Of a DNA stretch of 64,000 bases, positions 32,711 through 42,229 are shown in pieces. The stretch comes from Flavobacteriales bacterium. GTDB lineage: Bacteria; Bacteroidota; Bacteroidia; JACJYZ01. Below the pieces are notes generated by a model. The model saw only the letters and a list, made by a program, of their open reading frames with translations. It ran no database searches and was not told the DNA's origin. The position numbers were made by a program, and so were the translations under genes. The DNA lies in the NCBI GenBank assembly GCA_020435415.1, contig JAGQZQ010000001.1, positions 90,228 to 154,227 on the forward strand. Reading direction: 5' to 3'. How positions within the stretch are numbered: the first letter of the stretch is position 1; every line of letters starts with the position of its first letter.

Positions 32711-33790
32711 ATGGATTATAAAAAGGCAAAATACCATCTGACGACGTGGAGCATGTGCTTGATCTTAAGTGTGAATTTTCTCTACGCACAAGATCAAAAG
32801 AGCGAGTTTTCCATTGAACAATACAACGACCTCGCCGTCATCTTCATAGGAAAGATTCTGAACATCGAAGAAGTTGATAACGGCTTCAACTCCCGCATCA
32901 TCTTTAAACCTTCCAAGGTATTCAAAGGCCAGCCCGAAGGCAACATCATCGTGCATACGCCCTCGCAGAAAACACATGGATGCGGGATCAAGGCGTTTAT
33001 GAATGAGGAGTGGCTGATTTTTTCAGAAAGTGACGGGGACAGGTTAAACACATCCTACTGCATAGGAAGCACAAAAAAGATAACAGACAACAGCACGATC
33101 AATGAGTTAACCGTTCTCTCCGAACAAACCGGTGGTTATATGGAATGGAAGTATTCCAACGGCATCGTTGGCGGACGGGGAGAAATTGTCGCCGGTAAAC
33201 CGAACGGAGAATGGACCTACTACTATCAGGATGGATACCTGAAGTCCAAAGGAATTTATGTCAGCGGAAATAAAGAAGGGGAATGGACGTATTACTCTTC
33301 TTCGAAAATTCTCTATCAGATGAACAACGATCTGGAGGTGCTGACCAACATCATGGATAGTCTGTGGCTTACTCCCGTCGCGGCAAAACATCTTGCCGAA
33401 ACAGCTAATTACCGTCTTGAACCTGTTATGGAAGATTCCACCAAGAATCCAGTCCGCCGGCACGGAGACCTGAAAAAATCCGAGTCATATAAAGATGGTA
33501 AACTGGATGGAAAGGTCCTTACCTACCACGATAACGGCCAGGTGGAAAAAGAAGAAAATTACCTTAAAGGCCGCCGTCATGGTGTATATATCACCTACTA
33601 TGCCAACGGTCAGAAGAGCCGGGAAGGTGGCTACTCCCAGGGAATACCCAAGGGAAAATGGGTAGACTATAACCGCAACGGCTCCGTACGCCATGAGGCC
33701 ATGGATGCCATACCTGCATATCGGGCAACAAAAGACGGCATGGTACCGATAACGGAAAAAAAGAGTAGCGGGGCAACCTCAATGAATTAG
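32711..33790 (+). CDS. Exported MORN-variant (YwqK-type) repeat protein with NTR-like N-domain
   Basis: A 359-residue protein with a signal peptide (start ATG 32711, cleavage near LYAQ). Residues about 30-150 resemble a TIMP/NTR-like domain (IFIGKILNIEEVDNGFNSRIIFKPSKVFKGQ, CGIKAFMNEEWLIFSESDG, YCIGSTKK). The rest has four or five MORN-variant repeats (GKPNGEWTYYYQDGYLKSKGIY, GNKEGEWTYY, GKLDGKVLTYHDNGQVEKEENY, GRRHGVYITYYANGQKSREGGY, GIPKGKWVDY). Databases often label such proteins 'YwqK antitoxin', but no toxin gene is present and export argues against that role. A peptide- or surface-binding function is plausible. Confidence 0.82.
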   Translation: MDYKKAKYHLTTWSMCLILSVNFLYAQDQKSEFSIEQYNDLAVIFIGKILNIEEVDNGFNSRIIFKPSKVFKGQPEGNIIVHTPSQKTHGCGIKAFMNEEWLIFSESDGDRLNTSYCIGSTKKITDNSTINELTVLSEQTGGYMEWKYSNGIVGGRGEIVAGKPNGEWTYYYQDGYLKSKGIYVSGNKEGEWTYYSSSKILYQMNNDLEVLTNIMDSLWLTPVAAKHLAETANYRLEPVMEDSTKNPVRRHGDLKKSESYKDGKLDGKVLTYHDNGQVEKEENYLKGRRHGVYITYYANGQKSREGGYSQGIPKGKWVDYNRNGSVRHEAMDAIPAYRATKDGMVPITEKKSSGATSMN

Positions 33791-33873
33791 TGCGAGCGGG
33801 TTGCCTCCCTCGCAAGCCAGGCGAGATGCCTGATCAGTTCATTCAATCCCTTTTCAATACACCTGACTCAGAC

Positions 33874-34599
33874 TCACAGAAGTTTTCTTGCTTTCTTTGA
33901 CTGGAATTCCTTCGCATATAATGGCTCGAAGTATGCCAAATCCAGATAGGATGCCGAACGGTAAAGGCCAAGACACTCCTTTACCATATGCCTGGCCAGG
34001 GGATAATGCCCCTCTTCGATGTGTGTATTATGATATCCACCCAATACCTCCCGACATTTAGGGGCCCCGTCGCCGAAGAATATCACAGGCCCTTTGTCAA
34101 GCCAGGGGCGGTAGGTATCCTCATCCACCACCTCAGCCTGGACTTCCCGTACCAGGTTTCCGCCAACATCGTACACAGCAGCAAAAACCTCCATACGGCG
34201 GGCATCCAGCATGGGGCACAGCCAGGTTTTCGTACCCCACTTGTCTGAGGGCATGGATTCCAGATACGACTGAACCATGATATCCGTTGTTGTCATCCCA
34301 ATGAGAGGAATATCCAACGCAAAGCAAAGTCCCTTGGCCGTGGCGGTGCCAATTCTAAGTCCTGTATAAGATCCGGGACCCATTCCCAGCGCCACTGCGT
34401 TCACATCAGCATAGACCTTACCAGCCTCTTCAATTACTTCCCTGATAAAACCGGAAAGCACTTCCGCATGGCTATAGTTGCTGGTGATCTGCTCACGAAA
34501 TGACAGCATCTCACCATTTTCGGCCAATGCGACGGAGCATGCATGCCCGGATGTTTCCAGGTGAAGGATTAACGGATCAGGAGATGGATGTTGGCTCAT
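33874..34599 (-). CDS. tsaB: tRNA threonylcarbamoyladenosine biosynthesis protein TsaB
   Basis: A 241-residue ASKHA-fold protein that partners TsaD and TsaE in making t6A37 in ANN-decoding tRNAs. Motifs: LILHLETSGHACSVAL, NYSHAEVLSGFIREV, GMGPGSYTGLRIGTATAKGL (the TsaB hallmark) and CPMLDARRMEVFAAVYD. Length is normal. It lies 5 bases downstream of the membrane-fusion protein gene, an order (TolC, HlyD, TsaB) seen in other Bacteroidota; the functional link is unclear. Confidence 0.96.
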   Translation of the reverse strand: MSQHPSPDPLILHLETSGHACSVALAENGEMLSFREQITSNYSHAEVLSGFIREVIEEAGKVYADVNAVALGMGPGSYTGLRIGTATAKGLCFALDIPLIGMTTTDIMVQSYLESMPSDKWGTKTWLCPMLDARRMEVFAAVYDVGGNLVREVQAEVVDEDTYRPWLDKGPVIFFGDGAPKCREVLGGYHNTHIEEGHYPLARHMVKECLGLYRSASYLDLAYFEPLYAKEFQSKKARKLL

Positions 34600-34604
34600 G
34601 CCTG

Positions 34605-36014
34605 CTATTGCCCCGGTTGGGCATCAAACAACTTGCTTTTATCCACCACCTCAACAAGACGGCCGTCTTTCAGCGTACGCGAAATAGCACTGTAAGGTGC
34701 TGTGACCACCTCCTGGTCAACAGAGATGCCTGACTTGAGCTCTATATAGGTGTTGTCCTGTATCCCCGTGACCACCGGCGTAAGAACAGCCTTTCCATCT
34801 TTCACAACAAACACATATGTTTTGATGGCATCTTTTTCCTTTTTATCAGACTCCATTTTACTGTCTTGCTTGCTTCCACTGTCGCTCTCTTTCTTATCGC
34901 CCTTTTCGCCGGATCTTTCGGCGCTCTTATCTGACAAATCTGTATCCGCTTTATCTTCGTCCCTTGTTGTCACCGATTGGATCGGCACAGAAACCACATT
35001 GGTTACTTTCTCTGTCTGGATATCCACGGTTGCTGACATACCAGGCCGGAAAGGAGAGTAGTTACTCTGCTTACCTTCCGCCAGCGCTTTATAGGAATCT
35101 GGAAGTATTCTGATCTTCACAATAAAGTTTGTCACCTGATCCATACTCAGGCCGGTGGTGTTGGCGGAGTTGGCGATCTCCGTGACCACACCCAGGAATT
35201 CCTTGTCCAGGTACGCATCCACTTCGATGGTGCTGGTATCACCAAGGGCTACCCTTACAATGTCGTTTTCATTCACCTCCACATTCACTTCCATCCCATC
35301 CAGATCCGCAATCCGCATCATTTCTGTTCCGGCCATCTGTGTTGTACCAACAACGCGTTCCCCCTTTTCAACCTTAAGTCCGTAAATGGTACCGGAAATA
35401 GGCGCAAAGATTTCCGTTTTGGCCAGGTTGTCCCGTGCTTCTTTCAATGCAGCCATGGCGCTGCTGATATTAAATTCAGCCGCCTTGACGCTTTGCTCTG
35501 CCGCAGCTACATCCGCTGCTGCCACTTCAAACGACGCTTTGGACGCATCGAAGTCTGCTTCTGAAATAGCTTTTTTCTGCCAGAGGCTTTCGTTGCGTTT
35601 ATGCGTTGCCTGTGTATTGATAAACTGCGCCCTGGCCTGTTCCAGTCTTGCAATGGCATTGGCCAGATTTGCCCGGTTCGTGTTCACCGAGGCTTCCATG
35701 CGATCGACTGCTGAACGGTATACATCGGGACGGATCACAGCCAGTGCATCACCCTGTTTGACCAAATCCCCTTCTTTCACATATAACTCAACAATCTCTC
35801 CCGAGACATCGGGACTGATCTTAACTTCCGTTTCCGGTTGTATCTTACCGTTTGCTGAAACGGTTTCCATGATCACGCGTGCCTCCGCCTTTTCAACCGC
35901 CACCATCTCTCCGCTTCTCTTGCCGATCACGCCCGCCTTTTTTCCAACGACCGACACCACCAGCAAGATGATCACGGCGCCCAGAATAAAAAAGAGTGTC
36001 TTTTTACTTTTCAT
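34605..36014 (-). CDS. Efflux periplasmic adaptor (HlyD/MacA-like)
   Basis: A 469-residue membrane-fusion protein with one N-terminal anchor (about residues 7-25). The lipoyl halves are ISPDVSGEIVELYVKEGDLVKQGDALAVI and EIFAPISGTIYGLKVEKGERV, separated by a long alpha-hairpin coiled coil (about 95-195). A beta-barrel follows. A highly charged low-complexity insert of about 45 residues (Asp/Lys/Ser-rich, residues about 355-400) interrupts the membrane-proximal domain. It would link an inner-membrane pump to the TolC encoded upstream. No ABC or RND pump gene is adjacent, so the pump is encoded elsewhere. Confidence 0.93.
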   Translation of the reverse strand: MKSKKTLFFILGAVIILLVVSVVGKKAGVIGKRSGEMVAVEKAEARVIMETVSANGKIQPETEVKISPDVSGEIVELYVKEGDLVKQGDALAVIRPDVYRSAVDRMEASVNTNRANLANAIARLEQARAQFINTQATHKRNESLWQKKAISEADFDASKASFEVAAADVAAAEQSVKAAEFNISSAMAALKEARDNLAKTEIFAPISGTIYGLKVEKGERVVGTTQMAGTEMMRIADLDGMEVNVEVNENDIVRVALGDTSTIEVDAYLDKEFLGVVTEIANSANTTGLSMDQVTNFIVKIRILPDSYKALAEGKQSNYSPFRPGMSATVDIQTEKVTNVVSVPIQSVTTRDEDKADTDLSDKSAERSGEKGDKKESDSGSKQDSKMESDKKEKDAIKTYVFVVKDGKAVLTPVVTGIQDNTYIELKSGISVDQEVVTAPYSAISRTLKDGRLVEVVDKSKLFDAQPGQ

Positions 36015-36045
36015 ATCAAGAGATGTTTGGGGCTCGTTGAATCCG

Positions 36046-37467
36046 TTAAAAGGTTAGCGGATTACCCGCATAGTAATCCAGAATTTTCAGCTTAAAGAAA
36101 TAGTCATATTTAGCTTGAAGCAGATCCGATCGGGATTTGTCCAGTCGGTTTTTCGCATCAATATATGTCACGGCGTCCACCAGGCCTTGCTCTGCCCTCA
36201 GGTCTGTGTAGCGAAATGATTCTTCCATGGCATCCGTGCTTTTCATCGATGCATGGTATTTGTTAAATGCCGCTTTTGCATCCGCAACAGCTTGCTGAAT
36301 TTCCTTCAATAACTGACGTTGTGCGGCTTCCTGGTTCAGCTGTGCATTTTCCAGCGCGATCTTGGCACCTGAGATCGCGGTACGTGTTCTCAGTCCATTG
36401 AAGATGGGGATGGTCAGGTAGAAACCTATCGCTTTGTTTACATTCTGATCCAACTGATCATTGAAAGGCGTGGTCTCGTATGTTGCCTTGTAACTGGGCG
36501 CAAGTACTTCCACACCACCGGCGGTGTAGCCGATAGTATCCACGCCGGTAATGCTTAGGTCGGTCAGACTCTGCCTTGCCCCGGAGTATCCCGACCCATA
36601 GGATGCGCGCATAACGAGCGAAGGGCTTTGGGCGCCTCTGGCAATCGCCAGATCCTTTGTTGCACTAAGCACACGGTACTCCGCAGCTTCTACTTCGGGT
36701 TGGGTATTCAATGCTTTCTGGTAAAGATTTTCCGGTCCTTCCAGTACAGGCTGACTGGCGGTTACCTCGAGCGCCGGGCGTTCGATGCTGAAGTCGCCTA
36801 CTGATTCAAGCTCCATCAACTGAGCCAGGTTCAGATAAGCAATGTCTTTCTGGTTGATGGCATTCACTTCCTGTAACTGGTCGGTGGCAAGTTGTGCTTC
36901 CAGATCCAATTGATTTCCTTTGGCGAGCGCTCCCGCTTCCACCATGTATTTTGTGCGTTCCAGCTGACGCTCGGTAAGCTTCCGCTGATCGATGGAGGTA
37001 TTTACGAGTTCATCCGCAAACAGCACCTGCAAATAGGCGTTGATAACAGCGATGGTCATATCGTTACGGGTCTTCCTGGTATCCGCCAGCCCTGCAAGAT
37101 AATTGTAACGGCTTTTCTTCACCGAATTGATCATCTGAAGACCATTAAACAGGGTTACGGAACTGGATAGTGAAAAGCTGTTTGAACGAACCCTGTCGGT
37201 AATGAACTGGTTGGTGAACGGATCAACGGTACGCCCGAAGCTATAACTCTGGGATGCGTTACCGTTAATCGTCGGCAACAATTCCGCTTTCGCCTGAAGC
37301 AGGTTATTGGATGCGGAGCGGTTGTTCAGTTCCGCCTGCCTGATCTGCATATTCTCCTCCAATACCCTGTCAATGCATCGTTGCAGGGTCCATGGTGGCT
37401 CCTGCGCCGTGCATAGTACAGGCCCCATCAAACACAAAAACCATATACCGAAACGTCTGCTCATCAT
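36046..37467 (-). CDS. TolC-family outer-membrane efflux protein
   Basis: A 473-residue outer-membrane factor with a signal peptide (start ATG 37467, cleavage near CTAQ). The first mature segment WTLQRCIDRVLEENMQIRQAELNNRSASNNLLQAKAELLPTINGNAS is typical of TolC repeats. A second repeat starts at about residue 255 (ALNTQPEVEAAEYRVLSATKDLAIARGAQSP). Long helices form the periplasmic tunnel and strands such as SNSFSLSSSVTLFNGL form the barrel. It is 31 bases upstream of the adaptor gene. An in-frame start at 37512 is possible but gives a poor signal peptide. Confidence 0.93.
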   Translation of the reverse strand: MMSRRFGIWFLCLMGPVLCTAQEPPWTLQRCIDRVLEENMQIRQAELNNRSASNNLLQAKAELLPTINGNASQSYSFGRTVDPFTNQFITDRVRSNSFSLSSSVTLFNGLQMINSVKKSRYNYLAGLADTRKTRNDMTIAVINAYLQVLFADELVNTSIDQRKLTERQLERTKYMVEAGALAKGNQLDLEAQLATDQLQEVNAINQKDIAYLNLAQLMELESVGDFSIERPALEVTASQPVLEGPENLYQKALNTQPEVEAAEYRVLSATKDLAIARGAQSPSLVMRASYGSGYSGARQSLTDLSITGVDTIGYTAGGVEVLAPSYKATYETTPFNDQLDQNVNKAIGFYLTIPIFNGLRTRTAISGAKIALENAQLNQEAAQRQLLKEIQQAVADAKAAFNKYHASMKSTDAMEESFRYTDLRAEQGLVDAVTYIDAKNRLDKSRSDLLQAKYDYFFKLKILDYYAGNPLTF

Positions 37468-37821
37468 GCGGGATAAGGACGTGAAAATAACAAGAATGTC
37501 CTGCATGCCCATTACCTTAACGATTTTTAACAGGAAGGGTAAAGTTAAACATTCCCGTTAAGATGGGGAGGGGATTGTCAACGGGAGGTTAGAAATGGGA
37601 TGATAGACATTAGACAGTAGATAGTTAGATAATAGACGATGGGATTGGGATGATGTTGAACAAAATCATGTTGTCGGTCAAGGATACTTTAAAGGGCTGT
37701 TTAGCATGGTAAAGTATCAATATCCATTTGCCAATGACATATATCTAATGTCGGAAACCCATTTTCTACTCTCTTTTGTCTACTGTCTATTATCTACTGT
37801 CTATTGTCTGATGTCTATTGT
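37468..37821. other. 354-bp gap between metH and tolC with two heptamer arrays
   Basis: No gene was seen. It contains the arrays at 37604-37638 and 37776-37824, with about 140 bases of AT-richer unique sequence between them. Confidence 0.6.
37604..37638. repeat. Heptamer array, TAGACAT type
   Basis: Five units in phase: TAGACAT, TAGACAG, TAGATAG, TTAGATA, ATAGACG. It is roughly the reverse complement of the array at 37776-37824 (TCTATTG/TCTACTG words), giving an imperfect inverted pair. Confidence 0.78.
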
Positions 37822-37824
37822 CTA
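37776..37824. repeat. Heptamer array, TTGTCTA type
   Basis: Seven units in exact phase: TTGTCTA, CTGTCTA, TTATCTA, CTGTCTA, TTGTCTG, ATGTCTA, TTGTCTA. The last three bases are the TAG stop codon of metH on the minus strand. Confidence 0.9.
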
Positions 37825-40542
37825 ATAATTCAGGTTCGGAGACAACCATCTCTCTACCGTTTCCACCTCCATGCCTTTGCGTTTGGCGTAGTCCTCCACC
37901 TGATCCTTATTGATCTTTCCTAGGGCAAAATAAGTAGACTCGGGGTGAGAGAAATAGAGGCCGCTGATTGAAGATGCCGGGAGCATGGCAAAGCTTTCCG
38001 TTAAGGTGATGCCTGCATTCTCTTCCGCATTGAGCAGGGTGAATATCAATTCCTTCTCGGTGTGATCCGGACATGCAGGATAACCTGCAGCCGGGCGGAT
38101 GCCCTGATATTGCTCGGTAATCAGCTCTTCATTGGAAAGTTTTTCATTCGGGATATAACCCCACAGTTGCTTTCTCACCCGCTCATGAAGGTATTCTGCA
38201 AAAGCCTCGGCAAGTCTGTCGGCGAGTGCCTTGAGCATGATACCCTGATAGTCGTCATGATCCGCTTCAAATGCTTTCAGGTGTTCTTCAATACCCAGTC
38301 CGGCCGTTACCGCGAAAGCGCCGATATAATCCTTTGCCTCATCGCCCTCAGGCGCGATATAATCCGAGAGCGCCTTGTTGGGTTGCCCCTGGGCTTTCTT
38401 CAATTGCTGGCGCAACGTATGCAGCACGGCAAAACTTTTATCCCTGGACTCATCGGTGTAGAGAACGATGTCATCTCCGGAAGATGCGGCAGGCCAGAAG
38501 CCAACCACTCCCTTTGGTTTCAGCCACTTTTCTTTAATGATGCGATCCAGCATTTTCTTTGCATCACCGATCAGGCGCGTGGCTTCTTCGCCAACAACTT
38601 CGTCTTTCAGAATCTCAGGATATTTACCTCTCAGTTCCCAGGTGGCGAAGAACGGTGTCCAGTCGATATAAGGTGCCAGCATTCCTGCGTCCACGTCATC
38701 AATCACTTTCACACCGGTAAAAGTAGGTTTGACAGGTTTGTGATCTCCCGGAAAAAGTGGAACCTTATTCTTGCGTGCATCTTCGATGGAGATCAGTTCC
38801 TTCGCTGTGGATCGCTTGTGGTATTGATCCCGAAGATCAGCATACTCGTCCTTCATTTTTTTACGGAAGGCCACCTGATTGTCTTTGTTCAACAGACTTT
38901 CCACAACTGTGACGGACCTTGATGCATCCAGCACGTGTACCACGGCACCTTCGTAATTTTCATCAATTTTAACCGCGGTGTGTATTCGTGAAGTGGTGGC
39001 ACCACCTATCAACAGTGGGATGTCAAACTTTTCGCGTTTCATTTCCTTCGCCAGGTGTACCATCTCATCAAGCGATGGCGTGATCAAACCGCTGAGACCG
39101 ATCGCATCCACCTGCTCTTCCCTTGCCTTTGCAAGAATTTTCTCGGCAGGCACCATCACGCCCAGATCAATGATCTCGTAATTGTTGCAGCCCAGCACCA
39201 CCCCCACGATATTCTTACCGATATCATGTACATCACCTTTCACGGTAGCAAGGAGTATTTTTCCGTGATTGCTCTTGCCACCTTTGGCTTTGTCCGCTTC
39301 GATAAAAGGAAGCAGGTAAGCCACGGCCTTTTTCATGACACGCGCGCTCTTCACCACCTGAGGCAGAAACATTTTTCCAGAACCAAAGAGATCACCCACC
39401 ACGTTCATGCCATCCATGAGCGGCCCCTCGATCACTTGCAACGGGCGTTCAAATTGATGTCTGGCCTCTTCCACATCTTCCTCGACAAACTCAGCGATGC
39501 CCTGCACAAGGGCGTGGGTCAATCGTTCAGTGACTTTGCCTTCCCGCCAGGACATATCCCTCTCTTTTCGCTTACCTTCACCTTTGACGGTTTCCGCATA
39601 CTCCAGCAGCTTTTCGGTCGCATCCTCTTTCCGATCCAACAACACATCCTCTACCTTCTCGAGAAGTTCTGCGGGAATATCATCATACACCATCAGCATG
39701 GACGGATTCACAATACCCATGTCCATCCCTTCGCGGATGGCGTGGTAGAGGAATGCCGAGTGCATGGCTTCGCGTACCAGGTTGTTTCCTCTGAATGAAA
39801 AAGAGACATTGCTGACCCCACCGCTGACATGGGCTGCAGGGAGGTTCTCACGGATCCATCGGGTGGCCTGAAAAAAATCCATTGCATTCTTTCTGTGCTC
39901 TTCCATCCCGGTTCCGACGGGAAAAACGTTCGGGTCAAAGATGATGTCCTGGGGTGGAAATCCAAGTTTGTCCACGAGTAACTTATACGACCTCTCACAT
40001 ATCTCGATGCGTCTTTCATACGTATCAGCCTGGCCATCCTCATCAAATGCCATGACGACCACGGCAGCGCCGTAACGCATGATGGTGGTTGCCTGTTTGA
40101 GGAATTTCTCTTCCCCTTCCTTGAGCGAAATACTGTTCACCACGCCTTTGCCCTGCAGACATTGCAGACCGGCCTCAATGATCTCCCAGCGGGAAGAGTC
40201 CAGCATGACGGGTACCCGAGCGATATCCGGTTCCGAGGCAATGAGATTCAGAAAACGCACCATGGACTCCACACCGTTGATCATGCCCTCATCCATGTTG
40301 ATGTCAATGATCTGAGCACCGCCTTCCACTTGTTCCCTGGCCACTTCCAGTGCAGCCTCATAGTTGTTTTCCTGGATCAGTTGAAGGAATTTACGTGATC
40401 CGGTGACATTGGTCCGTTCACCGACATTCACAAAATTGGTCTCCGGGGTCACCGTAAAAGCTTCCAATCCACTTAACGTGAGAAATGGGTGGTTCTCCCA
40501 TTTGAATTTATATACACCCTTGTATGCGGGATTCAGGCTCAT
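37822..40542 (-). CDS. metH: Cobalamin-dependent methionine synthase, large part (pterin, B12 and AdoMet domains)
   Basis: A 906-residue protein holding all of MetH except the homocysteine domain. In order: pterin-binding barrel ([40 protein letters not shown]), the B12-binding cap, the Rossmann B12 domain with the base-off signature [26 protein letters not shown], and the C-terminal reactivation domain ([54 protein letters not shown]). It transfers methyl from methyltetrahydrofolate through cobalamin to homocysteine. The first domain is supplied by the upstream gene, with a 4-bp ATGA overlap, so the split is functional. Confidence 0.97.
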   Translation of the reverse strand: MSLNPAYKGVYKFKWENHPFLTLSGLEAFTVTPETNFVNVGERTNVTGSRKFLQLIQENNYEAALEVAREQVEGGAQIIDINMDEGMINGVESMVRFLNLIASEPDIARVPVMLDSSRWEIIEAGLQCLQGKGVVNSISLKEGEEKFLKQATTIMRYGAAVVVMAFDEDGQADTYERRIEICERSYKLLVDKLGFPPQDIIFDPNVFPVGTGMEEHRKNAMDFFQATRWIRENLPAAHVSGGVSNVSFSFRGNNLVREAMHSAFLYHAIREGMDMGIVNPSMLMVYDDIPAELLEKVEDVLLDRKEDATEKLLEYAETVKGEGKRKERDMSWREGKVTERLTHALVQGIAEFVEEDVEEARHQFERPLQVIEGPLMDGMNVVGDLFGSGKMFLPQVVKSARVMKKAVAYLLPFIEADKAKGGKSNHGKILLATVKGDVHDIGKNIVGVVLGCNNYEIIDLGVMVPAEKILAKAREEQVDAIGLSGLITPSLDEMVHLAKEMKREKFDIPLLIGGATTSRIHTAVKIDENYEGAVVHVLDASRSVTVVESLLNKDNQVAFRKKMKDEYADLRDQYHKRSTAKELISIEDARKNKVPLFPGDHKPVKPTFTGVKVIDDVDAGMLAPYIDWTPFFATWELRGKYPEILKDEVVGEEATRLIGDAKKMLDRIIKEKWLKPKGVVGFWPAASSGDDIVLYTDESRDKSFAVLHTLRQQLKKAQGQPNKALSDYIAPEGDEAKDYIGAFAVTAGLGIEEHLKAFEADHDDYQGIMLKALADRLAEAFAEYLHERVRKQLWGYIPNEKLSNEELITEQYQGIRPAAGYPACPDHTEKELIFTLLNAEENAGITLTESFAMLPASSISGLYFSHPESTYFALGKINKDQVEDYAKRKGMEVETVERWLSPNLNY

Positions 40543-41552
40543 GCGCGCTCCTCGATTTTAAGTTGTGGTTGATATTTTGCCGCCAGTTGGGCGAGTGCTC
40601 TGATGTGGTCCGGGCTTGTGCCACAACATCCACCGATGATGTTCACCAAACCTTCTTCCAGGTATTCTTTCACCTGCTCTGCCATTTCCTCCGGGGTTTG
40701 GTCATAGGCCCCGAACTCATTGGGAAGACCGGCATTGGGATGGGCGCTTACCGCGCAGCCCGCATGGGTATGCATGATCTGGAGATAAGGCAGTAATTGT
40801 TTTGCTCCGAGTGCACAATTCAATCCGATGCTCAGCGGATGTGCATGGCGGATGGATGCGAGAAATGCCTCCGTGGTCTGACCTGACAAAGTGCGTCCGG
40901 AAGCATCGGTGATCGTGCCGGAAACCATCAGTTCAATGTCCCGGTATTTCGGCTGGTCATCCTTCAGTTCAGCAATGGCCATGAGGGCTGCTTTTGCATT
41001 CAGCGTATCGAAAATGGTTTCCACGAGGAATGCGTCCACTCCTCCTTCTGCCAGTCCTTCCGCCTGTTCCCTGTAGGCCTGTTTCAGTTGAAGAAAATTC
41101 ACCCTGCGAAGGCCCGGATCGTTTACGTCCGGGGAAAGGGAAGCGCTCATATTGGTAGGTCCGATGGATCCGGCTACGAATCGGGGTTTGTTGGGTTCCT
41201 TTGCGGTGAACTCATCTGCGACGGTACGTGCGAGCTTTGCCGCAGCGATGTTCAGTTCCCTGACGATGGACTCCATGCCATAATCCGCCTGTGCAATCGT
41301 GGTGGCTGAAAATGTATTGGTCTCTGCAAAATCGGCGCCCGCTTCATAATATGCCCGATGTATATCTGCAATGATGTGCGGGCGGGTCATGGCCAGCAGG
41401 TCATTGTTCCCTTTAAGCGGGGATGGGTGATCTGCAAATCGTTCGCCCCGATAGTCCTCCTCGGTCAAATTGTGCCGCTGGATCATTGTACCCATAGCGC
41501 CATCCAGCACTAAAATGCGTTTACTCAGTTCTTCACGAATGGTTTTTTTCAT
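40539..41552 (-). CDS. Methionine synthase, homocysteine S-methyltransferase subunit
   Basis: A 337-residue zinc-dependent (beta-alpha)8 barrel equal to the N-terminal quarter of Met[40 protein letters not shown], and the zinc ligands in GLNCALG and GGCCGTSP. It binds and activates homocysteine as thiolate. The ATG at 41552 is preferred to an upstream frame that would run back into the riboswitch terminator. The stop overlaps the large subunit start. It is the first gene behind the SAM-I riboswitch, so the two-gene unit is shut off when SAM is plentiful. Confidence 0.95.
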   Translation of the reverse strand: MKKTIREELSKRILVLDGAMGTMIQRHNLTEEDYRGERFADHPSPLKGNNDLLAMTRPHIIADIHRAYYEAGADFAETNTFSATTIAQADYGMESIVRELNIAAAKLARTVADEFTAKEPNKPRFVAGSIGPTNMSASLSPDVNDPGLRRVNFLQLKQAYREQAEGLAEGGVDAFLVETIFDTLNAKAALMAIAELKDDQPKYRDIELMVSGTITDASGRTLSGQTTEAFLASIRHAHPLSIGLNCALGAKQLLPYLQIMHTHAGCAVSAHPNAGLPNEFGAYDQTPEEMAEQVKEYLEEGLVNIIGGCCGTSPDHIRALAQLAAKYQPQLKIEERA

Positions 41553-41574
41553 ATACTTTTCGTTACGTTTTGGC

Positions 41575-41604
41575 AAAAAAAAATCCCTTCCTTTTGAGAA
41601 GAGA
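41575..41604 (-). terminator. Riboswitch-controlled intrinsic terminator before metH
   Basis: Read on the minus strand, TCTCTTCT (41604 to 41597) pairs with AGGAAGGGA (41592 to 41584) in an 8-bp stem that includes two G-U pairs, with a 5-base loop, followed by nine Ts (41583-41575). It lies 22 bases after the aptamer and 22 bases before the ATG, as expected for a transcriptional OFF switch. Confidence 0.85.
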
Positions 41605-41626
41605 CCCTGATTGCACTGAAGCACCG

Positions 41627-41729
41627 CTTATCTCTCCCTTTCAGGGGCTGGAGGTAGCACCGCGCCGGGAATGACCAGGTCGGTTGCCAAGACTTCACAG
41701 GGCCAGTTCCCTCGGTCTTTCTTGATAAG
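41627..41729 (-). promoter_or_regulatory. SAM-I (S-box) riboswitch aptamer
   Basis: On the minus strand the P1 halves are CTTATC (from 41729) and GATAAG (ending 41627). Between them are the conserved S-box words GAGGGAACTGGCCC, TGTGAAGTCTTGGCAACC (kink-turn and pseudoknot region), GGTGCTACCTCC and CCTGAAAGGGAGA. Order, spacing and the 103-nt length fit the family. It binds S-adenosylmethionine and here controls the split methionine synthase operon. Confidence 0.95.
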
Positions 41730-41864
41730 CCGTTCGGCAGTTTTGCTGATCTGCCTTCAAATAACTGATGCAAAGGTAAATGAAATGATGACAAATCACA
41801 AAGCGCTGCCTCAACAACATCACAACGGACCTTGTCATACGGAGTATGATTTACCTTCAAATGC

Positions 41865-42122
41865 TTACTGTTGACCCTTCTTGAGCTTGGCCATCCAGGA
41901 TTTACGGAAAAAGACCACCGCCAATATCGAAAGCATGAGGTACGGAATGGTCATGAGGTACAGGATACCTCCGTTCAGACCATCCACCACACTTCCAAAG
42001 CCGCTTCCGGCATTACTTTGTGTCACGGCTTTACACATGGCACATTGGGCCTGGGTCACATCCGGGATGAGGGTTAAAGCAAACAGAACGATCAGGACGC
42101 AATAAATGGATAACTTTTTCAT
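41865..42122 (-). CDS. Small exported CxxC membrane protein of the oxidase locus
   Basis: An 85-residue protein with a signal-like first segment (MKKLSIYCVLIVLFALTLIPDVTQAQ), a short loop with CAMCK, and one membrane helix (LYLMTIPYLMLSILAVVFF) ending in a basic tail. The two cysteines in C-x2-C spacing could be a redox or copper site. It is the last gene after DUF420 in the oxidase accessory cluster, so a part in oxidase assembly is a reasonable guess. No named family. Confidence 0.75.
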   Translation of the reverse strand: MKKLSIYCVLIVLFALTLIPDVTQAQCAMCKAVTQSNAGSGFGSVVDGLNGGILYLMTIPYLMLSILAVVFFRKSWMAKLKKGQQ

Positions 42123-42229
42123 AGCAACTTTAAACCGATTTCAAAGATACTAATTAATCTACCCCGTGTTATTTTAATGCTAAATTTTTCAGAAAAATCA
42201 CGCACTACCTAAGGAAGCGAACTCAGAAA

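Noticed and set aside
32711-33790. Toxin-antitoxin module based on the YwqK label
   Set aside because: The protein has a signal peptide and no toxin gene is adjacent.
33791-33873. Bidirectional terminator between the MORN-repeat gene and tsaB
   Set aside because: Two short hairpins (TGCGAG/CTCGCA and CAGGC/GCCTG) exist, but neither is followed by a T-run on either strand.
35386-36057. 223-codon plus-strand ORF opposite the HlyD-like gene
   Set aside because: Ala/Ser-rich translation typical of an antisense frame of a coiled-coil gene.
38062-39798. Long plus-strand ORFs (286 and 247 codons) opposite metH
   Set aside because: They lie wholly inside the well-conserved methionine synthase gene on the other strand and their translations show no domain, signal or family pattern.
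40539-40542. Frameshift splitting metH
   Set aside because: The two parts meet at a domain border with an ATGA overlap and each has its own start, so this is the usual two-gene form and not a broken gene.
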